A DNA stretch of 64,000 bases from Spirochaetaceae bacterium (GTDB lineage: Bacteria; Spirochaetota; Spirochaetia; SZUA-6; DRHE01). Every line of letters begins with the position of its first letter. Position 1 is the stretch's first letter. The position numbers were made by a program, and so were the translations under genes. Shown one piece after another: positions 43,962 to 52,613 of the stretch. Below the pieces are notes generated by a model. That model saw only the letters and a list, made by a program, of their open reading frames with translations. It did no database searches and had not been told where the DNA came from. The stretch lies in NCBI GenBank assembly GCA_020353535.1, contig CP070696.1:1349409-1413408 (forward strand), given 5' to 3'.

Positions 43962-45479
43962 CTAGGCGGCCCCGATCGCAGTTCTCAGGATATCCTGCTC
44001 TGTGGCCTCGCCCTGTTTGAACTCTTTAGCTATCCTGCCGTGATACAGAACAATCGTTCTATGACCCATCTCCACCGCCTCTTGATAATCGGAGGTGAGC
44101 ATGAGAATCCCGATGCCCTGCTCCAGCAGCTCATTCATTAGCGAATACACCTCTGCCTTACCCCGGATATCGATTCCCCGGGTCGGTTCGTCAAAGACAA
44201 GGACCTTGCTCCGGGTACCGAGCCACTTGGCCACCACCGCCTTCTGCTGGTTACCTCCGGAGAGCTGATTCGCCTTGGTCTCCCTGTTAGGCGCTTTAAT
44301 ATCCAGTTTGTTCATGAACTGGTCGCATTCTCTGTCGATCGCTCTGTGATTGATGAATCCCGCCTTGGTCAACCGCGCAGAATTGGGCAGACCGTAATTG
44401 TCGCGGAGGCTGAGAACAAGGATGAGTCCTAAGGCTTTCCTGTCCTCGGCCAGATAGGCCAAGCCGGATTCGATTGCCCGCTTGGGAGTCGAGAAGTTGA
44501 TTTTCTCCCCCTCGACAAAGACGCTGCCGCTGTCAATGGGATCGATCCCGCAGATGGCCCGGCCCAGTTCCGTCTTGCCGGCTCCCATCAGTCCGGTGAC
44601 ACTGACGATCTCACCTTTGCCCACGTTCAGGGATATCCCGTTAAGCGTGTCCCCCTGGCGTATGTCTTCAATCCGCAGCGCTTCCTCCCCACGGGGAACG
44701 CCCAGTTCGGGGTACTGGTTTTCGATCTTGCGTCCGATCATTCGTTCGATGATCTGGTCGAGAGTGATCTCAGCGACCTTATAGGTCCCTTCGTTTTCCC
44801 CATCCCGCAGAATCGTTACCCGATCCCCCAACTCATGGACCTCCGCATAGCGGTGGGATATGTAAATGAAGCCCACTTTATGACTTTTTTTCAGCTCTTT
44901 GATCACCGAAAAGAGGTTCTGACGGGAACGGTCCTCCAGCACGTCGGTAGGCTCGTCCAGAACGAGCACCTGGGCGTCCTTTATAAGTGCCCTGGCAATT
45001 TCCACGAGTTTCTGCTGTGTGACGCTCAAGGAACCGACGACGGCATAGGGATCGAGATCCATGTGGAACTTGTTCAAATAGAAGGCGGCCTTCTCATACA
45101 GTTCTTTTATCTTCACAAAGCCAAGCTTACGGGGCTCCATGCCGAGAAACATGTTGCGGGTAATGTCCAGCTGAGGAACCAGGTTGAGTTCTTGGTAAAT
45201 GAAGCTCAAGCCCAGGTGCAGAGAATCAGCGGGGCTGTGGATGGTTACAGGTTGGCCGCGAACCAAGATATCCCCCTCATCCTTGGTATAGGCGCCGCTT
45301 AAGATCTTGATCAGCGTACTCTTGCCCGCACCGTTTTCCCCAAGGAGCATATGAACCTCCCCCGGCAGCAGGGAAAAATCCACCCGATCCAGGGCGAGGA
45401 CACCGGGAAAACGTTTGACAATCCCCTTCATTTCAACGAGGGGTGCGTTGGCAATTTCGGTTCCCATAGACTCCAGCAC
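43962..45479 (-). CDS. Ribose-type sugar ABC transporter ATP-binding protein (double ATPase)
   Basis: 505 residues with two ABC domains. The first has Walker A GENGAGKST and the signature LSVTQQKLVEIARALIKDAQ, then VLDEPTD. The second has GLMGAGKTELG, QLSGGNQQKAVVAKWL and VFDEPTRGID. This RbsA/MglA layout powers uptake by the permease and binding protein downstream. The start at 45479 lies just behind a strong promoter; ATG 45467 is an alternative. Confidence 0.94.
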   Translation of the reverse strand: MLESMGTEIANAPLVEMKGIVKRFPGVLALDRVDFSLLPGEVHMLLGENGAGKSTLIKILSGAYTKDEGDILVRGQPVTIHSPADSLHLGLSFIYQELNLVPQLDITRNMFLGMEPRKLGFVKIKELYEKAAFYLNKFHMDLDPYAVVGSLSVTQQKLVEIARALIKDAQVLVLDEPTDVLEDRSRQNLFSVIKELKKSHKVGFIYISHRYAEVHELGDRVTILRDGENEGTYKVAEITLDQIIERMIGRKIENQYPELGVPRGEEALRIEDIRQGDTLNGISLNVGKGEIVSVTGLMGAGKTELGRAICGIDPIDSGSVFVEGEKINFSTPKRAIESGLAYLAEDRKALGLILVLSLRDNYGLPNSARLTKAGFINHRAIDRECDQFMNKLDIKAPNRETKANQLSGGNQQKAVVAKWLGTRSKVLVFDEPTRGIDIRGKAEVYSLMNELLEQGIGILMLTSDYQEAVEMGHRTIVLYHGRIAKEFKQGEATEQDILRTAIGAA

Positions 45480-45489
45480 TTGATTTCAC

Positions 45490-45510
45490 TTTTATAACAC
45501 GATGATAAAA
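45490..45510. promoter_or_regulatory. Inverted repeat over the sugar-transporter promoter
   Basis: TTTTAT and ATAAAA arms around AACACGATG, covering the -10 of the minus-strand promoter. A candidate operator for the adjacent LacI-type regulator or for another regulator. Confidence 0.4.
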
Positions 45511-45520
45511 GTTTTGTCAA
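45491..45520 (-). promoter_or_regulatory. Predicted promoter of the sugar ABC operon
   Basis: Minus strand TTGACA (45515-45520), 18 nt, TATAAA (45491-45496). The -35 is a perfect consensus. The -10 lies 11 nt before the start at 45479. Confidence 0.65.
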
Positions 45521-45526
45521 TAACAC

Positions 45527-45555
45527 TTGTTGAAAAAAGAGTATAACGATATACT
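45527..45555 (+). promoter_or_regulatory. Predicted promoter of the LacI-type regulator
   Basis: TTGTTG (45527-45532), 17 nt, TATACT (45550-45555), then 7 nt to the ATG at 45563. No Shine-Dalgarno site; leaderless transcript expected. Confidence 0.55.
45540..45555. promoter_or_regulatory. Probable LacI-family operator
   Basis: AGTATAACGATATACT: perfect 6-bp arms AGTATA/TATACT around ACGA, with the central CG typical of LacI-family operators. It covers the -10 of the regulator's own promoter, so the protein probably represses itself. Confidence 0.6.
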
Positions 45556-45562
45556 ATATGTC

Positions 45563-46633
45563 ATGGCAGGAAGGCCGACACTGAAACAGGTGGCGGAAAG
45601 GGCTGGTGTCTCATTAGGCATGGCCGGTCGGGTACTCGGGAACTACGGCTACTTCAGCGACATCACAAAAAAGAAAGTGACGGATGCAGCCAGAGCACTG
45701 AACTACACACCGAACGTGATCGCCCGCTCCCTCAGAACCCGCCTCACGAAGACGATCGGGGTGCTCATCTCCGACATCACCACCTTCTTCTGGACAACCC
45801 TGGTTCGAGGAATTCAGGACAAAGCCGGCAAGGCAGGATACAGCGTTATCCTCTGTAACAGCGACGATGAATCGGAAAACGAGCAGCTGTACCTGTCCAC
45901 CCTTTTTGAGAGAAACGTTGACGGATTGATCGTATCACCAACACCGCACAATCACTCCTACCTCAAAAAGCTCGCCCGCGGCCTGGTCCCGCTTGTTCTG
46001 GTTGACAGAGGGGTGAAGGGATTGCGCGTTCCCACGATCAAGTCGGACAATCAGGCCGGGGCCTATGAAGCCGTCAAACACCTCATTGAACTGGGTCACG
46101 ATCGTATCGCCATCATCACCGGCATCCCCGATGTGGAGACCAGCGAGGAACGATTTGTCGGATATCGACAGGCTCTGCAGGACAAGGGCATCCCCATTCG
46201 CAAAACCCTGATCCGGCAAGGACACTTCCAGAAGGATCAGGCTTTTATCGCCACTCAGGAACTGTTGCGGATGAAGAGATCTCCCAGCGCGATTTTCGTC
46301 TCAAACGAGCCTATGGTCAGCGGCTGTATTTTGGCCCTCAAGGAGGGGGGAGTGCGAATTCCCGAGGACATCTCTGTAGTCGGATTTGACGATCCCGTAT
46401 GGGCTTCCTACATGGATCCGCCCCTTACCGCGGTCAGCCAGCCGAGTTACACAATGGGCATCCTGGCATTCGATTATTTACTCGCGCAGATTTCCAACAA
46501 TGTGATAGATAAAAAATACCTCGAGGATGTCATCCTCAAGCCGACGCTGGTTATCCGAAAATCCTGTGGTTCCAGATTGACGGATCACGATGTTCAACCT
46601 GCACAGGGAAATTCGAAATCTCACTATTGCTAG
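45563..46633 (+). CDS. LacI-family transcriptional regulator
   Basis: 356 residues from ATG 45563 (MAGRPTLKQVAERAG). Helix-turn-helix at residues 5-25 with hinge helix NVIARSLR, then a periplasmic-binding-like effector domain (TIGVLISDITTFFWTTLVRGIQ, DGLIVSPTPHN, SVVGFDDPVWASYMDPPLTAV). In place of the usual V-S-x-x-T-V-S-R motif it has VSLGMAGRVLGN, so the recognition helix is unusual. Divergent from the sugar ABC operon it probably controls. The open frame reaches further upstream through its own promoter, so 45563 is the real start. Confidence 0.93.
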   Translation: MAGRPTLKQVAERAGVSLGMAGRVLGNYGYFSDITKKKVTDAARALNYTPNVIARSLRTRLTKTIGVLISDITTFFWTTLVRGIQDKAGKAGYSVILCNSDDESENEQLYLSTLFERNVDGLIVSPTPHNHSYLKKLARGLVPLVLVDRGVKGLRVPTIKSDNQAGAYEAVKHLIELGHDRIAIITGIPDVETSEERFVGYRQALQDKGIPIRKTLIRQGHFQKDQAFIATQELLRMKRSPSAIFVSNEPMVSGCILALKEGGVRIPEDISVVGFDDPVWASYMDPPLTAVSQPSYTMGILAFDYLLAQISNNVIDKKYLEDVILKPTLVIRKSCGSRLTDHDVQPAQGNSKSHYC

Positions 46634-46658
46634 CCGCGGAGATATATGCTACTCCCCG

Positions 46659-47369
46659 TCAATCCTCCCGCCAGGGGTAGTGGTGGTGGGGTGCCCGTAA
46701 TCCCTCGTTCACCAATTCCAGGTATTCGGAGCGGGAGAGCTCGACTGCTCCCAGGCTGAGGATATGGGGTGTAACCTGCTGGCAGTCGATCATCAGGAAA
46801 TCATGCCGCTTTAGCCAGCGGCAGAGATGTACCAGTGCCACCTTGGAGGCGTTGGCCTCCAGCGAGAACATCGACTCCCCGAAGAACACCCGGCCTAGAG
46901 TCAGACCGTACAATCCCCCGCACAGTCTCCCCTCCCGGTACACGGAGACGCAGTGGGTGATGTACCTTCGGTAGTGCAGGCGCGTATAAGCTTCGAAGAA
47001 GCTCCGGTCGATCCAGCTTCCCTCCTGGCTCCGCCTCGGTACGGTGCCGCAGAGAAACACGACCTTTTCGAAATCCCTGTCGAACTGAACATCGAAGCGC
47101 CCCTGTTTGAGTGTCCGCTCCAGGCGCTTTGAAATCCGGAGACGATCTGGAAACAAAACCGGTCGCGGTTCCGTTGAAAACCACATGATCGGCGGCCCAT
47201 TGAACCAGGGGAAAATCCCCTTGCTGTAGGCTTCGACGAGTACCCGCTCCGTTAATTCCCCCCCCACGGCGATCAGACCGTTTTCATCTGGTTGGAGAGA
47301 ATCGGGAAATACCGGTTCGGAATGGGAATCGATGATATAGGGCAAGCCGTTCATTGGGCTATTTTTCAT
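46659..47369 (-). CDS. aat: Leucyl/phenylalanyl-tRNA-protein transferase
   Basis: 236 residues. N-end-rule enzyme adding Leu or Phe from tRNA to proteins with N-terminal Arg or Lys. Family blocks: ENGLIAVGGELTERVLVEAYSKGIFPWF, PIMWFSTEPRPVLFP, GVCVYREGRL-like CVSVYREGRLCGGLYGLTLGRVFFGESMFS, and DCQQVTPHILSLGAVELSR. It overlaps the end of the DHH phosphatase gene by 11 bp. Substrates of this pathway are degraded by ClpAP/ClpS, not visible here. Confidence 0.96.
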   Translation of the reverse strand: MKNSPMNGLPYIIDSHSEPVFPDSLQPDENGLIAVGGELTERVLVEAYSKGIFPWFNGPPIMWFSTEPRPVLFPDRLRISKRLERTLKQGRFDVQFDRDFEKVVFLCGTVPRRSQEGSWIDRSFFEAYTRLHYRRYITHCVSVYREGRLCGGLYGLTLGRVFFGESMFSLEANASKVALVHLCRWLKRHDFLMIDCQQVTPHILSLGAVELSRSEYLELVNEGLRAPHHHYPWRED

Positions 47370-48450
47370 GAGCTGTCAATACCTGCAGTAAAAGAGGCTC
47401 GATGCGCTTTCGCGAGGCCACGGTTACTCCCTGATCGAAACTGCGAATTATGACTCGCCGATCTTTGGCCGGCCGCGGCTTCCCTGGTCCCTTCGGCCCG
47501 CCGATCTGTGCAGGAATCTCCGACAGTCCGAGAGGCTTCGCGAGGCGGGAAACCACCCGCTCCAACATGCGCGCATCCGCAGAACATAGAATCAACTGAC
47601 GCCGGAACTGTTTCCCGTCCAGATACAACAACACAACCAGAAGGTCCAGAGCCTTTCCAGCCAAATAGCTCGTAAGCCCTTCCTCGAAAAGCAGGTCGCG
47701 CTGCCGCCAGCTCTCGAGCAGGATAGGGACGCTGCTCATCCCGATACGCACCGATCCGACCTCCCGTTCTTTGTAGTCCTTTCGCAGCAATTGATCGCTA
47801 TCCAGTCCTTCGATGTTGGAGCGTTCACGAACCAGCCCCTCGTAAAGAGCGGACTTATCGGCAGATCCGATCCGTGTCAACCAGCGTGCAATTTCTCTGT
47901 CCCGTTCTGTCGCCCTGCCGGCTTTGGTGTCCAAGTTGATTGTATCCAGCAGCACCACCGCCAGTAGCAGGGTCGCCAGCTCAGGATCCAGAATATCGGG
48001 TTTTCGTTTCACTATCTGCTCGGCCACAATCGTGCATGCGGAGCCCGTCGGCTCCACGATCCAGCGCCTCAGGTGCGGTGGACGACCCGTTCCAGACGGC
48101 GGCGGCACTGGAGCCTCCGCGTGATGGTCGATCACCTCGATTACTCGCATACGCAGATCCGTGGCAAGATCGGAATCCTGGGTGTCCACCAAGACGAGTT
48201 CACCTTGCCTTGCGGACAGAAGATTTCCCAGGACGATATCATCGGCGAACAACAGATTTTCCCACCTGAGGCCCACTCGTTCGAACAGGTAAACCGCCTC
48301 GGGCCTCAGAGGAAGATCCCCCCTGGGAACAGGCAGATAGGGAATTACCGGACCAGAAAGGGCAGCCTCCCGATCGAGCAGATACGCGTAGGCCAAAGAG
48401 CCGGCGATAGAATCCAGATCCGCGGCGCTGCTGCCTATCACCACCACCAC
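47359..48450 (-). CDS. DHH/DHHA2-family phosphatase (Prune/exopolyphosphatase-like)
   Basis: 363 residues. DHH phosphoesterase fold with the metal Asp in IGSSAADLDSIAGSLAYA (residues 5-22), LVDTQDSDL and VIDHHAEA (the DHH motif), then a C-terminal DHHA2 domain. The order resembles Prune, yeast Ppx1 and Mn-dependent pyrophosphatases; the N-terminal D-H-N/D-x-D loop is altered to A-A-D-L-D. Substrate (polyphosphate, pyrophosphate or a nucleotide) cannot be decided. GTG 48450 is the first of three adjacent GTG codons, any of which may be the start. Confidence 0.83.
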   Translation of the reverse strand: MVVVIGSSAADLDSIAGSLAYAYLLDREAALSGPVIPYLPVPRGDLPLRPEAVYLFERVGLRWENLLFADDIVLGNLLSARQGELVLVDTQDSDLATDLRMRVIEVIDHHAEAPVPPPSGTGRPPHLRRWIVEPTGSACTIVAEQIVKRKPDILDPELATLLLAVVLLDTINLDTKAGRATERDREIARWLTRIGSADKSALYEGLVRERSNIEGLDSDQLLRKDYKEREVGSVRIGMSSVPILLESWRQRDLLFEEGLTSYLAGKALDLLVVLLYLDGKQFRRQLILCSADARMLERVVSRLAKPLGLSEIPAQIGGPKGPGKPRPAKDRRVIIRSFDQGVTVASRKRIEPLLLQVLTAHEK

Positions 48451-48515
48451 AGGCGCTGCCGACTCAGCCTCAATAACATCACTCCTGGCCCGACTTAGGT
48501 AGACATTCAGCGCCT

Positions 48516-48809
48516 TCAGAGGGCTTCCTCCACCGACCTTTTGGCGGCCACGGGCAGGCGTATGAGTTTGTGGCGGGAGGTTTCGCCGGACAGGATAACG
48601 ATCTCCGATTTTGACACGGCGAATGCTTTGGCCAGGAACTTCATCAGTTCCCTGTTCGCCTGCCCCTTCAGGGCGGGCGCCCGAATGCGCAAAACCAGCT
48701 CCCCGTTCCTCGCCCCCACAATCTGATTCCTCACCGATTTGGGGATGACCCGTACCTTGAGAATGAGGTTCTCCGCTTTTGTCGTAAAAGGCTTTGCTTC
48801 ATCCGACAT
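48516..48809 (-). CDS. yggU: YggU/DUF167-family protein
   Basis: 97 residues. YggU core: ILKVRVIPKSVRNQIVGARNGELVLRIRAPALKGQANREL and FLAKAFAVSKSEIVILSGETSRHKLIRL. Widely conserved, small alpha/beta fold of unknown role. Lies 65 bp upstream of the DHH phosphatase gene on the same strand. Confidence 0.92.
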   Translation of the reverse strand: MSDEAKPFTTKAENLILKVRVIPKSVRNQIVGARNGELVLRIRAPALKGQANRELMKFLAKAFAVSKSEIVILSGETSRHKLIRLPVAAKRSVEEAL

Positions 48810-49078
48810 GGTCGTTCGTCCAGAATGCTACAGACCCGATCCGTCTGCTTCCGGTCAGGCAAGCAACTAAAGAAACGATAGGCGCATTTACACTCCTTGT
48901 TCAAGGTCTCCGCGTTGCACTCAAATAACTAACCGAGCCAAGGGAGGCGGCAACCGATCGGGAAGTATTATTCCGAGCCACTACGCTGAAGCATTGCCTT
49001 GCCAAAAGCGGCTCCCCGGTTCATACTCGTATCAAATTAGAGAAAAATCATCCAGCTACAATTACCCAGGAGGAAGCA
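48810..49078. other. Intergenic region between yggU and the flavodiiron gene
   Basis: 269 bp separating divergent genes. It must hold both promoters, but I found no clear hexamer pair. The 3' end has AGGAGGAAGCA immediately before the flavodiiron ATG, a strong Shine-Dalgarno site. No RNA gene or strong hairpin seen. Confidence 0.5.
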
Positions 49079-50281
49079 ATGCCCGCCGTTGAAATTCGGA
49101 CAAACGTCTACTGGATCGGCGTCAATGACCGCACCACCGATCTCTTCGAAGGTATCTGGCCGATTGAGGAAGAAGGGGTATCGTACAACTCCTATCTGCT
49201 CTTGGACAAGAAGAAAGTCCTGATCGACCTGTCAAAAGCGCTGAAAACCGACGAGTTCTTCAGCCAGATCCGGGATCTGACTCCAATCCAGGAGTTGGAC
49301 TACATCGTGATGAATCATCTGGAACCCGATCACACGGGCGTTCTGAAAACCTTCCTGCAGATCAATCCCAAGGCAACCATCCTCGGTACCCCGAAGATGA
49401 AGGAGCTGCTTGCGAACTTCTACGGCGTTACCGAGAACTTCAAGGTGGTCGAGGATGGAGAGATCCTGGATATCGGCAGCCGCAAGCTGCAGTTCTTCCA
49501 CACCCCCTTTGTTCACTGGCCGGAAACCATGATGACCTACGACACTTCGGAAAAGATTCTGTTTTCCTGCGACGGTTTCGGAGGCTATGGAGCGCTGGTC
49601 GGCACGATCTTCGATGATGAATGTAAGAACCTTCGCTTCTACGAGCAGGAGTCCCTCCGCTACTACGTGAACATCGTAGCCAAGTTCAGTAAACCCACCC
49701 TCAACGCAATCGGCAAGCTTGGAGGAATCGAGGTCGACGTGATCGCCCCCTCCCACGGATTGATATGGAGAAGCAATCCGGGACGAATTATCGAGCTGTA
49801 TAAAAAATGGGCCGAATATGCCAGCGGTCCTACCGAACCCGGAATCACCCTGGTATACGGCTCGATGTACGGCAACACCGAGCGGGTGATGGACGTCGTT
49901 GCCCAGGGAATAACCAGCGCCGGGGTTGACCTCCAGATATTCGATGCCGCCCGTACGCACGTCAGCTACATCCTGCCTGCCCTCTGGATCAACTGGGGCG
50001 TGGTCATCGGTGCACCGACCTACGAAGGAGCGCTCTTTCCGCCGGTGATGGACGTACTGACTCACGCCGCTGTAAAGCGTATCCTCAACAAGAAAACGGC
50101 GATGTTCGGAAGCTACGGGTGGAGCGGCGGAGCCCTGCGCAACATCAAGCAGATCATCGAACCGATAAAGTGGGAGCTCGAGGATTCCTTCGAGTTCAAC
50201 GGCAGCCCAACCAAGGAAGACCTGGAACATGCCAGGGAGTTTGGACGGGCGTTCGCAGAGAAGATCAAGAAGGGGTCCTGA
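49079..50281 (+). CDS. fprA: Flavodiiron protein (FprA-type A flavoprotein)
   Basis: 400 residues. Reduces oxygen to water or nitric oxide to nitrous oxide, protecting anaerobes. N-terminal metallo-beta-lactamase-like domain with the diiron ligands H80-x-E82-x-D84-H85 (MNHLEPDHTG), then PFVHWPETMMTY and the FSCDGFGGYGA region. The C-terminal flavodoxin domain (about 252-395) has the FMN-binding loop YGSMYGNTERVMD. Strong Shine-Dalgarno 5 nt upstream. No rubredoxin in the window. Confidence 0.95.
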   Translation: MPAVEIRTNVYWIGVNDRTTDLFEGIWPIEEEGVSYNSYLLLDKKKVLIDLSKALKTDEFFSQIRDLTPIQELDYIVMNHLEPDHTGVLKTFLQINPKATILGTPKMKELLANFYGVTENFKVVEDGEILDIGSRKLQFFHTPFVHWPETMMTYDTSEKILFSCDGFGGYGALVGTIFDDECKNLRFYEQESLRYYVNIVAKFSKPTLNAIGKLGGIEVDVIAPSHGLIWRSNPGRIIELYKKWAEYASGPTEPGITLVYGSMYGNTERVMDVVAQGITSAGVDLQIFDAARTHVSYILPALWINWGVVIGAPTYEGALFPPVMDVLTHAAVKRILNKKTAMFGSYGWSGGALRNIKQIIEPIKWELEDSFEFNGSPTKEDLEHAREFGRAFAEKIKKGS

Positions 50282-50329
50282 AGCGGACGGAGAATTGCCC
50301 CCGCAGGACAACGCAGAGTGGGAGGGAAT

Positions 50330-52003
50330 GTGACAATTGAGATCCTGTTCACCCTGATCGGCGGACTCGGTCTGTTTTTCCTCGGCATGAGGACTATGTC
50401 CGATGCTCTGCGAAAAGTCGCTGGTGACAGCTTCAAAAAGACCCTCGAGATCATTACTAAAAGGCCGATCTTCGGACTGCTGATCGGCACCTTTGTAACT
50501 GCCCTGATACAAAGTTCCAGTGCTACCACGGTCATGACCGTGGGTTTCGTAAACGCCGGCTTGCTCACCCTGCGCCAGGCAATCTCAATCGTCCTGGGAG
50601 CCAACATCGGCACTACCCTGACAGCCTGGCTCGTCTCCTTTCTGGCAGTCTTTAAAATCACCCGCTACGCCCTTCCGGCGATCGGGATCGGCTTTTTCCT
50701 CACCATCCTGGGGAAGCGGCAAAAGATCCGTAGATGGGGTCAGCTGCTGCTGGGCTTCGGGCTGTTGTTTGTGGGATTAGGCTTCATAAAGGACGCCTTC
50801 GGTCCGCTGCAGGAACGGGCGGTATTGAGGGAGTTCATCGTTCGCTACGGTTCCTACCCTGGTCTGGGTATATTGATCGGTATGCTGGTCACGATCGTCC
50901 TGCAAAGCTCCTCCGCAACGATCGCCCTGTTGCAGATCATGGCATTCTCCGGATTGATCGACTTTCACATCGCCATTCCGATCATCCTCGGTGAGAACAT
51001 CGGCACAACCATCACCGCCGAACTGGCCGCACTTGGCACGAATCTCAACGCCCGCCGTACCGCCCGCTCCCACGCGCTGTTGAACATATTCGGGGTATCC
51101 TATATGGCCGTGCCCGTGTATCTGGGCTGGTATGCACGGCTGATCGAAACGCTCATCCCGGGTCCGGTGACGCATGGGAACATCATGTTCCATATCGCCC
51201 TGGCTCATACCGTGTTCAACGTAATCAATTCCGCTTTCGTATTCCTGCCCCTGGTGGGGCTGTTGGAGAAGGCGGCGACAAGGTTAACCCGGAGCCGGAA
51301 AGACTCCCTCGAGCTGGCACCGATCTATCTGGAAAAACACCTGCTTGACACTCCGCCTCTGGCCATCCAGCAGTCGATTAAAGAGCTGATTCGCATGGCC
51401 GGCATAGCCAAAGACGCACTGATAAGCGCAATCGGGTGTTTCTTCGATTACGATGCCGCCATGGAAGCGCGTGTTCGGCAGCAGGAGGATACCGTTGATC
51501 TGCTTCAGAAAGAAATCACCCAGTATCTGATCGAGATTTCGGAGAGGAATCTGGACGAAGCAGAGGCGGAAGAGATTCCCGTGCTGGTTCACTCGGTGAA
51601 CGATGTCGAGAGAATCGGGGATCACGCGGAAAACATCATCGAGCTGGCGATTCGCAAACAGGACCAGAAGCTCGAGATCGGGACAACCGCTTTAGAAGAG
51701 CTCAAGCAGATAGCCGATCATACCAACGGGATGTTCGATTACGTACTTCAAACTCTACGGGAACAGTCCGACCAGGCGGCTCGCCGCGTTCTGGAACGGG
51801 AGGAACAGCTGAACAGCATGCAGGTCCAATTGAAGGAAAACCACGTCATCCGCCTTCAGAACCAGGAATGCCCTATCCTCAGCGGACTGGTCTTCGTTAG
51901 CTTCGTGGACAACCTGGAAAAGATCGGGGATCACATTACCAACATCGCCCAGGCATCCCTCCGTCATCTCCGTTGGAGCCGGGAGTTCGAGCTGGAAAAG
52001 TAG
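50330..52003 (+). CDS. Na/Pi cotransporter family protein with PhoU-like domain
   Basis: About 557 residues. Two inverted NptA repeats each with a QSSSAT motif (LIQSSSATTVMTVGFVNAGLL and LQSSSATIALLQIMAFSGL), membrane region to about residue 320. A C-terminal PhoU-like helical domain (LAIQQSIKELIRMAG, NDVERIGDHAENIIELAI, ENLEKIGDHITNIAQ) with two ERIGDH metal motifs. GTG 50330 with GGAGGG just upstream is my choice; GTG 50318 is in frame too. Probably sodium-driven phosphate transport or its regulation. Confidence 0.92.
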   Translation: MTIEILFTLIGGLGLFFLGMRTMSDALRKVAGDSFKKTLEIITKRPIFGLLIGTFVTALIQSSSATTVMTVGFVNAGLLTLRQAISIVLGANIGTTLTAWLVSFLAVFKITRYALPAIGIGFFLTILGKRQKIRRWGQLLLGFGLLFVGLGFIKDAFGPLQERAVLREFIVRYGSYPGLGILIGMLVTIVLQSSSATIALLQIMAFSGLIDFHIAIPIILGENIGTTITAELAALGTNLNARRTARSHALLNIFGVSYMAVPVYLGWYARLIETLIPGPVTHGNIMFHIALAHTVFNVINSAFVFLPLVGLLEKAATRLTRSRKDSLELAPIYLEKHLLDTPPLAIQQSIKELIRMAGIAKDALISAIGCFFDYDAAMEARVRQQEDTVDLLQKEITQYLIEISERNLDEAEAEEIPVLVHSVNDVERIGDHAENIIELAIRKQDQKLEIGTTALEELKQIADHTNGMFDYVLQTLREQSDQAARRVLEREEQLNSMQVQLKENHVIRLQNQECPILSGLVFVSFVDNLEKIGDHITNIAQASLRHLRWSREFELEK

Positions 52004-52011
52004 GGGCGAAC

Positions 52012-52431
52012 CTACTGCCTAACCTCCAGCTCTCCCCTCCAGTTGCTCACTCCGCCGAAATCCAGCACGTTTGCATATCCGAGCTCGGCCAATGTTTCGT
52101 AAGCGATCCCCGAGCGGTTCCCGGACCGGCAGTAGACGATGATGCGGGCGGAACGGTCCTGGGTGGGCAGATTATCTGCGATCACGTCAAAGGGAATATT
52201 GATAGCCGAGGGAATGGCTCCGGATTTGTACTCCTCCTCGGTTCGCACATCCACGAGGTAGGTATTGGGATCACCGGAGGCGATGATTTCGGCCAGTTTC
52301 TCCGAGCTCAGCCGCTCATCGCTGAAAGCAGCGGCTGCCGGCTCCTGTACCGCAGTTTCATTCCGTCCTCCGGCGAACAGCAGGGTTCCGGAAGCAAGGA
52401 ATATAAATAGAACAACAAGAATAGTTTTCAT
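52012..52431 (-). CDS. Exported single-domain rhodanese-like protein
   Basis: 139 residues. Signal peptide MKTILVVLFIFLASGTLLFA then GGRNET, the spirochaete style. The rhodanese domain has the catalytic loop CRSGNRSG (persulfide Cys in IIVYCRSGNRSGIAY) and the VDVRTEEEYKSGAIPSAINIP motif. Acts in the periplasm on sulfane sulfur. Start ATG 52431 follows a -10 by 6 nt; upstream in-frame codons cross that promoter. Convergent with the Na/Pi gene, 8 bp apart. Confidence 0.92.
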   Translation of the reverse strand: MKTILVVLFIFLASGTLLFAGGRNETAVQEPAAAAFSDERLSSEKLAEIIASGDPNTYLVDVRTEEEYKSGAIPSAINIPFDVIADNLPTQDRSARIIVYCRSGNRSGIAYETLAELGYANVLDFGGVSNWRGELEVRQ

Positions 52432-52437
52432 AGGCCT

Positions 52438-52467
52438 AAGATACCCATGCGACAGAGGTACCGTCAA
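52438..52467 (-). promoter_or_regulatory. Predicted rhodanese promoter (leaderless layout)
   Basis: Minus strand TTGACG (52462-52467), 18 nt, TATCTT (52438-52443), then 6 nt (AGGCCT) to the ATG at 52431. Confidence 0.55.
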
Positions 52468-52477
52468 TTTTCTGTGG

Positions 52478-52613
52478 TCTGATTCTCAACCGTATTCCCA
52501 TCCGCCGGCATATCAACCTGTCTGCCGCCCGCCGATCTGCCAGCCTACTTCCCACCTTCCATCGTATCAGCAGACTTCCCACCTTCCGGCGTATCAGCAG
52601 ACTTCCCGATGGA
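52478..52613 (-). repeat. 27-bp tandem repeat, about five units, decaying past the nitrilase stop
   Basis: Read on the minus strand the units begin GGGAAGTCTGCTGATAC, then a near-identical second unit, then three progressively diverged ones beyond the stop codon. The first two code G-K-S-A-D-T-(P/M)-E-G. The third unit carries TAG where the others have TCT, and this is the stop codon of the nitrilase-family gene. The unit length of 27 bp keeps the reading frame. Confidence 0.8.

Noticed and set aside
52478..52613. CRISPR-like array
   Set aside because: Units are contiguous with no spacers and partly coding; it is a tandem repeat.
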